DNA of 64,000 nt from Bacteroidota bacterium (GTDB taxonomy: Bacteria > Bacteroidota > Bacteroidia > B-17B0 > Aurantibacillaceae). The position numbers and the translations under genes are program-made. The notes below the pieces were generated by a model that had not been told where the DNA came from, made no database searches, and was given only the letters and a program-made list of their open reading frames with translations. Shown here piece by piece: positions 35,322-43,488 of this stretch (position 1 is its first letter; each line of letters starts with the position of its first letter). Location of the stretch: positions 83,230-147,229 of the forward strand of contig JAAFIQ010000009.1 of NCBI GenBank assembly GCA_013298715.1. Reading direction: 5' to 3'.

Positions 35322-36254
35322 TTATACTACAAAATTGCTACTAATTGATTCAAAATTTTGTACACTATTAATCACTTTCGCAAACAAATCAGCCACACTC
35401 AACACCCTAATTTTTGAACTACTCTTGGTTAAAGGTATAGTGTCTGTGACGATCAGTTCTGTTAACTTACTATTCTCAATATTTTCGTATGCCTTACCAG
35501 ATAAAACAGAATGCGTGCAAATTGCTCTAACACTCAGGGCGCCTCTCTCCATCATCATTTCAGCTGCTTTGCACAAGGTTCCACCTGTATCAACCAAATC
35601 ATCTACCAAAATAATATTTCTACCTTCAATTTCACCAATAGCAGTCATGCTTTCAACAACATTTGCTTTTGCCCGTTGTTTATAACAAATTACCATCTCC
35701 GCTTTTAAATGTTTTGCATAAGCATTAGCGCGTTTGCTACCACCCATATCTGGCGCGGCAATGGTAAGGTTTTGTAAGTTTAAAGAATTAATGTAAGGTA
35801 AAAAAATTGTAGAGGCATATAAATGATCTACAGGCACATTAAAAAATCCTTGAATTTGGTCGGCATGCAAATCCATGGTCATTACACGTGTTGCACCAGC
35901 CACCGCCAACATATCGGCAACTAATTTGGCGCCAATAGCCACACGTGGTTTATCTTTTCTATCTTGCCTAGCATAACCAAAATAAGGAATTACAGCAACA
36001 ATATGTCTTGCGCTTGCGCGTTTGGCAGCATCAATCAACAATAATAATTCCATCAAATTATCTGCAGGTGGCATGGTGCTTTGAATAATGTAAACACTTT
36101 GCCCGCGAATGCTTTCTTCGTAGGAAGCTTGTAATTCACCATCACTAAAACGATAATGCTCTACTTTACCCAATGCTTGACCAAAAGAAGCAGCAATTTT
36201 TTTTGCTAAATCTTCTGAAGCAATACCTGTAAATAATTTTACGCCTGATTCCAT
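35322..36254 (-). CDS. prs: Ribose-phosphate pyrophosphokinase
   Basis: 310 residues from ATG 36254 (MESGVKLFTGIASEDLAKKI). An upstream in-frame TTG at 36269 lies within the -7 promoter element and cannot be the start. Key motifs are RFSDGELQASYEESIRG, PYFGYARQDRKDKPR, MDLHADQIQGFFNVPVDHL and the PRPP site NIILVDDLVDTGGTL. It makes PRPP from ribose-5-phosphate and ATP for nucleotide and amino-acid synthesis; its products are used by Apt, encoded elsewhere in this window. Forms an operon with rplY. Confidence 0.96.
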   Translation of the reverse strand: MESGVKLFTGIASEDLAKKIAASFGQALGKVEHYRFSDGELQASYEESIRGQSVYIIQSTMPPADNLMELLLLIDAAKRASARHIVAVIPYFGYARQDRKDKPRVAIGAKLVADMLAVAGATRVMTMDLHADQIQGFFNVPVDHLYASTIFLPYINSLNLQNLTIAAPDMGGSKRANAYAKHLKAEMVICYKQRAKANVVESMTAIGEIEGRNIILVDDLVDTGGTLCKAAEMMMERGALSVRAICTHSVLSGKAYENIENSKLTELIVTDTIPLTKSSSKIRVLSVADLFAKVINSVQNFESISSNFVV

Positions 36255-36266
36255 TTTTAGGGATGG

Positions 36267-36296
36267 CAAAGATACGATTTTTATGGATTATAGCAA
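36267..36296 (-). promoter_or_regulatory. Promoter of prs-rplY
   Basis: On the minus strand TTG (36296-36294), a 19-nt spacer, then TATCTTTG (36274-36267): the best -33/-7 match for a housekeeping gene in the window. The leader to ATG 36254 is short (12 nt after the -7 element). Confidence 0.65.
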
Positions 36297-36348
36297 GTTT
36301 TTTTGGTGAATTAGGAAACAAAGTATAGATTTGTAGTCCAATTTAAAT

Positions 36349-36432
36349 GCCTCGATGGCGGAATTGGTAGACGCGATGGTCTCAAACACCATTGTCTTCA
36401 CTGACATGCCGGTTCGAGTCCGGCTCGGGGTA
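36349..36432 (+). tRNA. tRNA-Leu (anticodon CAA)
   Basis: 84 nt with the acceptor stem GCCTCGA / TCGGGGT (two wobble pairs), anticodon stem ATGGT / ACCAT enclosing loop CTCAAAC (anticodon CAA), a long variable arm (TGTCTTCACTGACA) as expected for Leu, and T-arm GCCGGTTCGAGTCCGGC. CCA not encoded. Confidence 0.95.
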
Positions 36433-36444
36433 CAATTAAAGCAG

Positions 36445-36476
36445 AAAGGTCAAGGCGAAAGTTTTGACCTTTTTTG
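36445..36476 (+). terminator. Terminator after tRNA-Leu
   Basis: AAGGTCAA / TTGACCTT stem with a ~10-nt loop followed by a T-run, 12 nt after the tRNA. Confidence 0.8.
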
Positions 36477-36518
36477 TATTTTCAGATCACCTCGGAACGG
36501 CCCGTTGCAAAGCAACAA

Positions 36519-36529
36519 TCCGGCTCGGG
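36519..36529 (+). repeat. Second copy of the tRNA-Leu 3' end segment
   Basis: TCCGGCTCGGG repeats 36419-36429, the T-arm/acceptor part of tRNA-Leu, exactly 100 bp further on. It is preceded by degenerate sequence and followed by its own terminator. This may be a remnant of a second tRNA copy or of an integration event at the tRNA 3' end. Confidence 0.45.
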
Positions 36530-36541
36530 ATAATATAACTT

Positions 36542-36570
36542 AAAGGGAACTATTTTTATTCCCTTTTTTA
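36542..36570 (+). terminator. Second terminator downstream of the tRNA-Leu remnant
   Basis: AAAGGGAA / TTCCCTTT stem, 9-12 nt loop, T-run. It lies in the same relative position to the tRNA fragment as the first terminator does to the intact tRNA. Confidence 0.75.
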
Positions 36571-36647
36571 CTTTTCAATTCGTTATGTTGAAGTTTAGGG
36601 TGAATTCTACTAACATAAATAAAATAGTTTGTAAAATATACTAAAAT

Positions 36648-37340
36648 TTAATTTGACATGATTAGCTTGTAACCAGTGCCTTTTAAATTAATTATTTTAA
36701 ATATGTCTTGAGTACTAATGTAACTGCGCAATTTTACAACAAGCACATCTAAATTTTTACTGTTTTTTTCATTAACACTTTGCCATAGTAGTTGCATTAA
36801 CTCACTTTTTGATACGAGCTTGTTAAGTTCATTATAAAGTTTATTAAATAACTCGTTTTCTTTATGGGTAAGTTGTATTTTGGCTTGATTAATAATTATT
36901 TTACTTGAAACATAGTCATATTTTAATATGTTCGATTCTGGATATTCTAATTCTCGGTACTCATTTTTTGGAGAAGTTTTCATGGCCACGTTTAATCTTG
37001 CGGCCAACTCGTCCATAGTAAATGGTTTTTTTATGTAATCTTTTGCACCAATATTAAAGGCCTTTAATATATCCACCTGGCTAGTTTTTGCACTTAAAAA
37101 AACTATTGGAAGTTGAGGCAACTGTTTAATAACATTTTCAGCAATTTGAAAACCATTTACCTCTGGTAGCATAATATCTAATAAAAGTAAATCTGGCTTA
37201 AATTCAAGTATTTTTTGATAATAATTTATTGTGTAATTTAGAACCATTACCTCAAACCCTTTGGCATTTAACGAATCCTTAATGACAAGGGAGAGCATTT
37301 CTTCATCTTCAATAAATATTATTTTTTTAGTCCGAGTCAT
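36648..37340 (-). CDS. OmpR-family response regulator
   Basis: 230 residues. Receiver domain at 1-120: acidic pair in FIEDEE, phospho-acceptor Asp55 in LLLLDIMLPEVNG, switch Ser in VFLSAKTS and Lys in YIKKPF. A winged-helix output domain follows (~135-228; LTHKENELFNKLYNELNKLV, LDVLVVKLRSYIS, NLKGTGYKLIM). Its start overlaps the upstream kinase gene by 4 nt. It probably regulates the divergent T9SS protein gene at 39390, whose promoter region carries 10-bp tandem repeats of the kind OmpR-type dimers bind. Confidence 0.93.
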   Translation of the reverse strand: MTRTKKIIFIEDEEMLSLVIKDSLNAKGFEVMVLNYTINYYQKILEFKPDLLLLDIMLPEVNGFQIAENVIKQLPQLPIVFLSAKTSQVDILKAFNIGAKDYIKKPFTMDELAARLNVAMKTSPKNEYRELEYPESNILKYDYVSSKIIINQAKIQLTHKENELFNKLYNELNKLVSKSELMQLLWQSVNEKNSKNLDVLVVKLRSYISTQDIFKIINLKGTGYKLIMSN

Positions 37341-39220
37341 GAATTAGCATTTAAATAAAAAGTTAATAAAAAAGTGGTGCCTTCGTTGATAATACTTTTT
37401 TGTACAATAATACTACTATTTTGCTTTTTTAAAATTTGTTTTACGTAGTTTAGCCCAAGTCCGTGGCCTTTAATATTAAGTTTAGGGGTATAAACGCGAT
37501 AAAAACGTTCGAATATTTTTTTAAATTCCTTTTGATTTATTCCAATCCCATTATCGCTTACTCTAATTGTTAATGCGTTGAGCTTGTTTTCAATTTCAAT
37601 AATAATTTTAGGGTTATTTACGTTATATTTAATAGCGTTATCGATTAAAATAGATACCACATTTTCAAAATGAAAAGGGTCTTGTATTAACTCGGTGTTT
37701 TTATCATGCCGTTTGTCAATAAGGTGTATGCAATCAGAATAGGTTAAGAAGTTTTGGGTAATAATTTTATAAATAAAATAGGCTGGATTAATTTTTGCAG
37801 GATTAATTAAAAGTTTGTCCTCATCTAACAAACTAATTTCGAGTGCTTTATTTACGAGATTATTAAGCTTAAAACCCTGTTTTATGGCAATATCAATATA
37901 TTGATTATTGGCATTGGATTGTGTAAGTTTAATTGCTTCTAAGGCCGATATAATTGTTGTAATTGGAGTTTTTAATTCGTGTGTGATATTTTCGTTCATC
38001 TGTTTTCGTAATTCTAAATCTTGGTGTTGAATTTTATTTATTTTATTAATATTATAAACCAAAAAACAAATCGTGGCGTAAAATAATATCAATATTAGTA
38101 GCCACTTGTAACAGCGTTTTATTGCAATACTGCCGAGGTTATGTGCTAATATTTTTGTGGAAAATTTCGGAGTTAGTTCAAATAAATCTGTTGCAAATAA
38201 CGTTTGGTTTTTATCAGAAAATTGGGTTGTTTTGTAGTTTTCTTTTGAGATAAGGAATGTTAAACTATCCCCATTTAAGTTATAGAGGTTAGAATTATCA
38301 GCCACCAAAACAGTAAATTCAATTGACAGCTTATTATAACTTAGCTCGTCAGTTAGCTGTTCTTTGTAAACGTTGCCACTATTATTAAAAAAAGGACTGG
38401 TATAGTTTACTTCAGAAAAATAAAATTCTGTTGTTCTAGTAAGATTTACCTGCTCATTTAGTTCTTCAATTTTTAACTCATCTATTGCAAAATCGTTATA
38501 CATGGCCCCTGTATTTAGATTAAAAAACGAAAGATTTAATGTATCGCTTAAACTTTTAAGGTAAATAACGCATTTTTTCCATCCATCTTTTTTTATCGGT
38601 GCTTCCACCAAAAAAGAGTCGTTATTACATATTATCACTGGTTTTGCTATTTGCCAGTTGTGGCAATTCTTTGTGTTAAACTTACTCTGCGAAACAGAGG
38701 CAATAATTAAAGATAATTTGTAGAATTTATTTTTAGTTATTTTTAGCTTTTTTTTATAAAAGGAATGGTAGGGTTTAAGTGCGCCATCCAACAATAAAAA
38801 ATTTGATAATTCTGATTTGTATGGCTTACAAAACCATGATTTATGTTGCGCCGACGGATTTTTGGTTAACCAAAACCAGCCGTTAGTATTGGCCTTAATT
38901 TCGCTAAAGTAGGGCGTAATAAGTTCATAATCGGATTTAAAAGCTGTATCGTTATCAAAATTTTCGTAAAATATGGTTTGGTGGTTGTTATTTATTTTTG
39001 ATTCTTCCACGTCAATCAATTCAATTGCTGAGGTTTTATTGACGAGCCTATTTTGCTGATAAGGCGAGTAATTCTTATTTGCTGCCCTTATTGCATTAAG
39101 TAAATCCTCTTGAACTTTTATTAATTGTTCTTTATATATATTAAACCAAAAAAAATAAAAAACCGCTCCGGTGAAAAGTAAAACGAGCCATAACAGTAAT
39201 TTATTTTTATTTTTAATCAA
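37337..39220 (-). CDS. Membrane sensor histidine kinase with large periplasmic domain
   Basis: 627 residues, TTG start at 39220 with no alternative ATG nearby. TM1 is at ~8-30 (LLLWLVLLFTGAVFYFFWF); a ~335-residue periplasmic domain is of unrecognised fold but includes a beta-rich segment (ENFDNDTAF ... LNLSFFNLNTGAMYNDF) reminiscent of carbohydrate-binding jelly rolls; TM2 is near 370-390. The kinase core has His near 414 in NITHELKTPITT, the N-box NVVSILIDNAIKYN, and G-boxes RVSDNGIGINQ and GHGLGLNYVKQIL. It pairs with the overlapping response regulator gene. Confidence 0.93.
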   Translation of the reverse strand: MIKNKNKLLLWLVLLFTGAVFYFFWFNIYKEQLIKVQEDLLNAIRAANKNYSPYQQNRLVNKTSAIELIDVEESKINNNHQTIFYENFDNDTAFKSDYELITPYFSEIKANTNGWFWLTKNPSAQHKSWFCKPYKSELSNFLLLDGALKPYHSFYKKKLKITKNKFYKLSLIIASVSQSKFNTKNCHNWQIAKPVIICNNDSFLVEAPIKKDGWKKCVIYLKSLSDTLNLSFFNLNTGAMYNDFAIDELKIEELNEQVNLTRTTEFYFSEVNYTSPFFNNSGNVYKEQLTDELSYNKLSIEFTVLVADNSNLYNLNGDSLTFLISKENYKTTQFSDKNQTLFATDLFELTPKFSTKILAHNLGSIAIKRCYKWLLILILFYATICFLVYNINKINKIQHQDLELRKQMNENITHELKTPITTIISALEAIKLTQSNANNQYIDIAIKQGFKLNNLVNKALEISLLDEDKLLINPAKINPAYFIYKIITQNFLTYSDCIHLIDKRHDKNTELIQDPFHFENVVSILIDNAIKYNVNNPKIIIEIENKLNALTIRVSDNGIGINQKEFKKIFERFYRVYTPKLNIKGHGLGLNYVKQILKKQNSSIIVQKSIINEGTTFLLTFYLNANS

Positions 39221-39271
39221 AATCTAAATCGGGTTAAAATTAGCAATTAATTGCAAATAATTCGTAAATTA

Positions 39272-39308
39272 AAATATTATTTTGTTGATTATCAACAAAT
39301 TAATATTT
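39272..39308. promoter_or_regulatory. 37-bp near-perfect palindrome between the kinase and T9SS genes
   Basis: Core TTTGTTGATTATCAACAAA is extended on both sides by AATATT arms; 17 of 18 base pairs match around the centre at 39290. It lies 52 nt upstream of the kinase start and 82 nt upstream of the plus-strand gene. Without a T-run it looks like an operator rather than a terminator. Confidence 0.6.
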
Positions 39309-39330
39309 AAACTAGATACTACACAATTTT

Positions 39331-39365
39331 ATTTTACTAAATATTACTAAATATTACTATATTTG
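39331..39365 (+). promoter_or_regulatory. Three 10-bp tandem repeats running into a -7 element
   Basis: Units ATTTTACTAA, ATATTACTAA and ATATTACTAT occupy 39331-39360 with a strict 10-bp period. The last overlaps TATATTTG (39358-39365), a full TAnnTTTG match, 24 nt before ATG 39390. Helically phased direct repeats at the promoter suggest binding of an OmpR-type regulator. Confidence 0.55.
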
Positions 39366-39389
39366 CTATAACAATTAAAACTTAATGTT

Positions 39390-41465
39390 ATGAAAAAAAA
39401 ACTACTTCAACTTAAAAAGATGCCAATTTTAGTGGCGCTTATTTTATTTTCTTTTGTTGCTTTAAAAGCACAACCCAGTTTTACCTTAAATGCTCCAAAT
39501 GGTGGTCAAAATTTTGCGGTTAATTCTGTACAAACCATTTCTTGGACAGTTTCTATGCCTGTTATGGCTGTTCAATTAGAATTATCAATTAATAACGGCG
39601 CTACTTGGGGTGCAATTGCAACCGTGCCTGGCAGCACGGCAACCACTGGTGCGTATAGCTGGACGGTGCCAAATGCACCTTCTAACACGTGTAGAGTAAG
39701 GGCTTACTCAGGCAGCACACTTACGGCAGGTGTTAGCGCATCGGTATTTACTATATCACCAGGAAGTAATATTTCTTTAACCACACCAAATGGCGGGCAA
39801 AATTGGCAAGTGGGTTCCATACAAACCATTCAATGGAACAATATGATGGCATTGCCGCCTTTAAACATTGATTACAGTATTAATAATGGAGCTACATGGT
39901 CGGTGGTTGCAACAGGAGTGCCTGCTGGTGGGATGTTTGGCACGTATGCATGGACCATTCCAAACACCGTTTCGTCAAACTGTTTGGTGCGTTTAAATGC
40001 AGGGGGCATAAACACTTCAACCAGTTTAGCTACATTTTCTATTTCACCCGCTTCTTCTAGCATCACCTTGTCAGCTCCAAACGGTGGCGAAAGCTGGGTA
40101 GTTGGCTCTACTCAAAACATAACGTGGAATAATATGGCACCATTTTCTACTGTTCAAATTGAATATTCAACAAATGCTGGCAGTACTTGGAGTACAGTAA
40201 TAGCAAGTACTCCTGCGGGAGGTTCCTTTGGTTCTTACAGTTGGACTATACCGAACACGGTATCCAACCAATGCAGGGTACGTGTAAATGCTGGTGGTCC
40301 GAATATTGATGCAAGTAATAACAATTTTAATATTGTAGTAGCAACACCAAGTATTGTATTAACCTCACCCAATGGTGGCGAAAATTGGACGGTTGGTAGC
40401 AACCAGGTTATAACATGGAATAACCTAACTTTTTTTAGTACAGTTCAACTCGAGTATTCAACAAATGCGGGTAGTACATGGAGTACAGTTATTGCAAGTA
40501 CACCGGCAGGCGGAACAAGTGGCTCTTACAATTGGACGATTCCAAACACTATTTCAAGCCAATGCTTAGTGAGCGTAAATGCAGGTGGCCCTAATATAGA
40601 TGTGAGCAATTCAACATTTACCATTAGCGCACCTGTGCCACAACTTACAGTTACTGCCCCTAATGGCGGCGAAAACTGGGTAGTTGGAACTAATCAGGTA
40701 ATTTCTTGGATGAGTATGGGGCCAATTACAACTGTACAAATTGAGTATTCAATTAATAATGGATCAACCTACTCTACTGTAATTGCAAGCACGCCTAATG
40801 GCGTTAGCGGCGGTACTTACAATTGGACGATCCCTAATACTATTTCAAACCAATGTCTTGTGCGCGTTAATGGTGGCGGAATAAATGTAGACGTTAGCAA
40901 CAATATGTTTAACATCGTGGCGGCCTCTCCAAGTATTACTCTTACCTCACCAAACGGTGGCGAAAACTGGGTAGTTGGCACATCACAAACCATAACATGG
41001 ATGAATATGGCGCCATTTACTACCGTTCAAATTGAATATTCAATAGATGCAGGAAGTACTTGGAGCACTGTAATTGCAAGCACACCAGCAGGCGGTTCTA
41101 TGGGCTCTTATACTGGGGTTATTCCAAATACACCTTCTAGTCAATGTTTAGTTCGCGTAAATGCAGGCGGTGCAAACGTCGACCAAAGTAATGGTACTTT
41201 TTCTATTACCGCGCCTGTTGGTATAAAAAATAGTAATGCCAATTTTGGCGTAACCGTATATCCTAACCCAACTAATGATGTTTTAAATTTATCTGGAGAC
41301 TTACAATCTATCAGTAAAGTAGAGCTTTTGGATATTAGTGGTAGAATTTTGCTCGATACTAAATCAACTGAAAAAATCAGCCTTGAGAATTTTAACACTG
41401 GAATATATTTTATTAAATTAACTGCAATTAATCAAACCAAAATTATTAAAATTGTAAAAGAATAA
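39390..41465 (+). CDS. Repetitive secreted protein with six Kre9/KNH-like Ig domains and T9SS type A sorting domain
   Basis: 691 residues. The signal peptide is ILVALILFSFVALKAQ. Six tandem ~97-residue beta-sandwich units follow, each opening with xxxPNGGxxWxVGS and containing QIEYSxNxGSTWSTV and YxWTIPNTxSxQCLVRVNAGG. This is the Kre9/KNH (Ser-Thr-rich) family pattern seen in adhesive surface proteins. The last ~80 residues form a type A sorting domain (VTVYPNPTNDVLNLSG, GIYFIKLT, KIIKIVKE). Probably exported by T9SS and surface-exposed. It stands opposite the two-component system and ends at a strong terminator. Confidence 0.88.
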   Translation: MKKKLLQLKKMPILVALILFSFVALKAQPSFTLNAPNGGQNFAVNSVQTISWTVSMPVMAVQLELSINNGATWGAIATVPGSTATTGAYSWTVPNAPSNTCRVRAYSGSTLTAGVSASVFTISPGSNISLTTPNGGQNWQVGSIQTIQWNNMMALPPLNIDYSINNGATWSVVATGVPAGGMFGTYAWTIPNTVSSNCLVRLNAGGINTSTSLATFSISPASSSITLSAPNGGESWVVGSTQNITWNNMAPFSTVQIEYSTNAGSTWSTVIASTPAGGSFGSYSWTIPNTVSNQCRVRVNAGGPNIDASNNNFNIVVATPSIVLTSPNGGENWTVGSNQVITWNNLTFFSTVQLEYSTNAGSTWSTVIASTPAGGTSGSYNWTIPNTISSQCLVSVNAGGPNIDVSNSTFTISAPVPQLTVTAPNGGENWVVGTNQVISWMSMGPITTVQIEYSINNGSTYSTVIASTPNGVSGGTYNWTIPNTISNQCLVRVNGGGINVDVSNNMFNIVAASPSITLTSPNGGENWVVGTSQTITWMNMAPFTTVQIEYSIDAGSTWSTVIASTPAGGSMGSYTGVIPNTPSSQCLVRVNAGGANVDQSNGTFSITAPVGIKNSNANFGVTVYPNPTNDVLNLSGDLQSISKVELLDISGRILLDTKSTEKISLENFNTGIYFIKLTAINQTKIIKIVKE
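39499..41200 (+). repeat. Six tandem ~291-bp coding repeats
   Basis: The AAYGGYGGxxAAARYTGG segment recurs near 39499, 39790, 40079, 40371, 40662 and 40956, spacing 289-294 bp. The first unit is the most diverged and units three to six are close at DNA level, so recombination could change copy number. Confidence 0.75.
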
Positions 41466-41477
41466 TTTATTTATAAC

Positions 41478-41514
41478 AAAATGCCTAATTCGTAATTTGG
41501 ATTAGGCATTTTTT
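41478..41514 (+). terminator. Terminator of the Kre9-like T9SS gene
   Basis: AAAATGCCTAAT / ATTAGGCATTTT with a ~11-nt loop and flanking A- and T-runs, 13 nt after the stop codon. Confidence 0.9.
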
Positions 41515-41625
41515 ATTTTTACACCATTCAATAAGAGTTTCATTACATTTTTAACCAACAACTCTTTATTAATTAACATTTTTTATTATATTCGCCTCAA
41601 CTTACAAAAGCTAAACAAACTTACA

Positions 41626-42260
41626 ATGATTAAAAAATCCTCCTTGGCTTCATTTTAATAGCCAACATCGCAAAATCACAAAACTATTTAGGCTTACAAA
41701 GCAGTAACTAAGCAGGTGTAGTTGGTATTTATAGCAACCCTGCCAACATTGTAGATAACCGTATGAAATTTGATATGGTTTTAGCAGGTTTTGATTTTAC
41801 TGCTGATAACAACTACGTTGCGGTAAAAAGAGAAGCACTAAAATACACTGGTAAATTAACCGACCCTAATAATATTAAATTTCCGAGTACTTGGGATAAC
41901 ACCAATAAAAACTCACCCGATTACTGGAAAAATAATTTTAAAGCAGTAGATAATGGCAAAACCAAAAACATTTATTCGGCTACACGAATTACAATGCCAT
42001 CGTTTATGATTTCTTTAAACAAAAAAAATGCCATCGCATTTAATTGGAGCATTAGAAATTATGTAAATGTTGATGGAATTTCACCAGAACTTGCAAGACT
42101 AGCATTTGATGAATTTATTTATCCGAGTTTATGGGTAACAAAACTTCAAAACAAAAGATTAAGTGTTCAACAAATGGCTTGGGCAACTCGTTTGCGCCAT
42201 GGCAGATATAGTTCCGCAACACGCACAATTAGTTGGATTTACAATAGCAAGAGCTGTTAA
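41626..42260 (+). pseudogene. Broken DUF5723-type outer-membrane protein gene
   Basis: The ATG frame (MIKKSSLASF) stops after ten codons; one base shift restores the signal peptide FILIANIAKSQ. A TAA then follows in LGLQSSN*AGVVGIYSNPAN, where homologues have Tyr. From 41763 the frame is open for 165 codons (MKFDMVLAGFDFTADNNYVA, PSFMISLNKKNAIAFNWSIR, PELARLAFDEFIYPSLW). Homology is lost abruptly after QQMAWA (~42187), well short of the several-hundred-residue barrels expected. So at least a frameshift, a nonsense codon and a 3' truncation are present. In intact relatives the protein is a secreted or outer-membrane barrel associated with T9SS bacteria. Confidence 0.75.
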
Positions 42261-42589
42261 AGCGCAATATTGTAGTGGTTGTGTGAATGAATATTTACAT
42301 AAAAATATCCTTAAGAATAACAGAATAGTTTTTTTCATATTAACTTGTGTTAACAACATTTGTGCCAAATATAAAACTCAATCTATTTTGATTTAAGTTA
42401 TTTCTGTTCCATGTTTCAACTCCTTAAACAACTACTTACTTGTTACAGAGTTAAGATACCTCTTTTTTTTCTATAGTTCAATGGCTCATACTAAAAAATG
42501 TAAGATTAACTATTCCTTTTAATAAATTAGCTTGAATAGCGCTATCAGAAAATGTAGTTTAATCTTGAAATAAGGGGTGAATAAAAGGA
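42261..42589. other. Gene-free stretch beyond the DUF5723 remnant
   Basis: AT-rich. Short frames on both strands (for example 42163-42396 plus) show no recognisable family and look accidental. It marks the transition from the T9SS region into the accessory island that starts at 42590. Confidence 0.5.
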
Positions 42590-43030
42590 TTAGATAGTTC
42601 TGAGAAAAGGATCACTGGGAAAATAACTAGTTTTAAAACTGTATACGGCGTCAATTAATGAATTTTTGTCTTCAAAAAAATTGTACTCGTGTTTAAACCA
42701 TAAAGAAAATTCAACATATAAAAGGTCTGCAATCGCTTCGCGGGTTGTTTGTTTTGGAAGTTTATAAATTAACGTTTTGGTTAGGTACAAATACTTATCT
42801 GGATTTTCAGAGAGTGCTTGACTTTTTATCGGGTCTAAGCTATTAAATAGTTGAAATAATTTATTAAAACAATCCTCTCCTACAACACGTTTAATCTCTT
42901 TGAGTTCAGGAATGCCTTTATGCAACAGTTGCCGTTTACGAATTTGAAGCATGTCAGATTCTGCACTAATCTCATCTTTGCGATGCTTAATAAAAATTTT
43001 TAAAGCTGTTTCAAAGAAATCAAGTAACAT
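42590..43030 (-). CDS. Hypothetical protein (146 aa)
   Basis: Predicted cytoplasmic, almost fully helical and charged (LKIFIKHRKDEISAESDMLQ; IKRVVGEDCFNKLFQLFN; TREAIADLLYVEFSLWFKHE). No signal peptide, membrane segment or family recognised. It lies 43 nt downstream of the 97-residue gene on the same strand, so the two may form a pair. Located at the edge of the McrB/McrC island; a role there is only a guess. Confidence 0.6.
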   Translation of the reverse strand: MLLDFFETALKIFIKHRKDEISAESDMLQIRKRQLLHKGIPELKEIKRVVGEDCFNKLFQLFNSLDPIKSQALSENPDKYLYLTKTLIYKLPKQTTREAIADLLYVEFSLWFKHEYNFFEDKNSLIDAVYSFKTSYFPSDPFLRTI

Positions 43031-43073
43031 TATTGATTAAATTTTTAAGCGATAACTAAAAGTAAAAACTTTC

Positions 43074-43367
43074 TCAATACGGAAAGTCACAAGTAACAAT
43101 ATTTGCAATTTCTACACCTTTTTCGTTAGTTATAACGCTGGCAACAAATTCAATTTTTTCAATTCCAAATAAATTAATTTTCTCTGGTTCAAATTCAATA
43201 GTAACTATCTCATTGCTATCGAATTTATAATCAGGATTACGGAGTGAGTTAATACTAATAACGATGTATATGTTTTCAACTGCTGATAAGTCGGTTCTTT
43301 CAACGCTTAAAACGATAGACGAATCATTATTAATAATTTTATTTATAATTCTACCTTTTAAAATCAT
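43074..43367 (-). CDS. Hypothetical protein (97 aa)
   Basis: Small beta-rich protein (MILKGRIINKIINNDSSIVL; NIYIVISINSLRNPDY; EIVTIEFEPEKINLFGIEKI) with the feel of an OB/SH3-like barrel, but no family can be named. No export signal. Probably expressed together with the gene that follows it at 42590-43030, and divergent from the gene at 43489. Confidence 0.6.
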   Translation of the reverse strand: MILKGRIINKIINNDSSIVLSVERTDLSAVENIYIVISINSLRNPDYKFDSNEIVTIEFEPEKINLFGIEKIEFVASVITNEKGVEIANIVTCDFPY

Positions 43368-43488
43368 AATATCAAAGTTATAAAATTTTTAATATTTATC
43401 AAATTACTACGAGTTAAATTTTTCTAGTTGTTCAAATATTTTTTTGTTCATAGGCTCTAAAAAAAAGAATATTATTTAATTTTAAAGA

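Noticed and set aside
36267..36269. TTG 36269 as the start of prs
   Set aside because: It lies in the -7 promoter element (36267-36274); the conserved protein begins at ATG 36254.
36355..36543. 62-codon ORF across the tRNA-Leu and terminator
   Set aside because: It reads through the tRNA and a terminator; structural RNA explains the sequence.
39331..39360. CRISPR array
   Set aside because: Three 10-bp units without spacers cannot be a CRISPR; phased regulatory repeats fit better.
39499..41200. Mobile or CRISPR-like repeat array
   Set aside because: The ~291-bp periodicity is in frame and codes for tandem protein domains.
42163..42396. Plus-strand 77-codon ORF after the DUF5723 remnant
   Set aside because: No recognisable family, overlaps the pseudogene end, and the opposite strand gives an equally good random frame.
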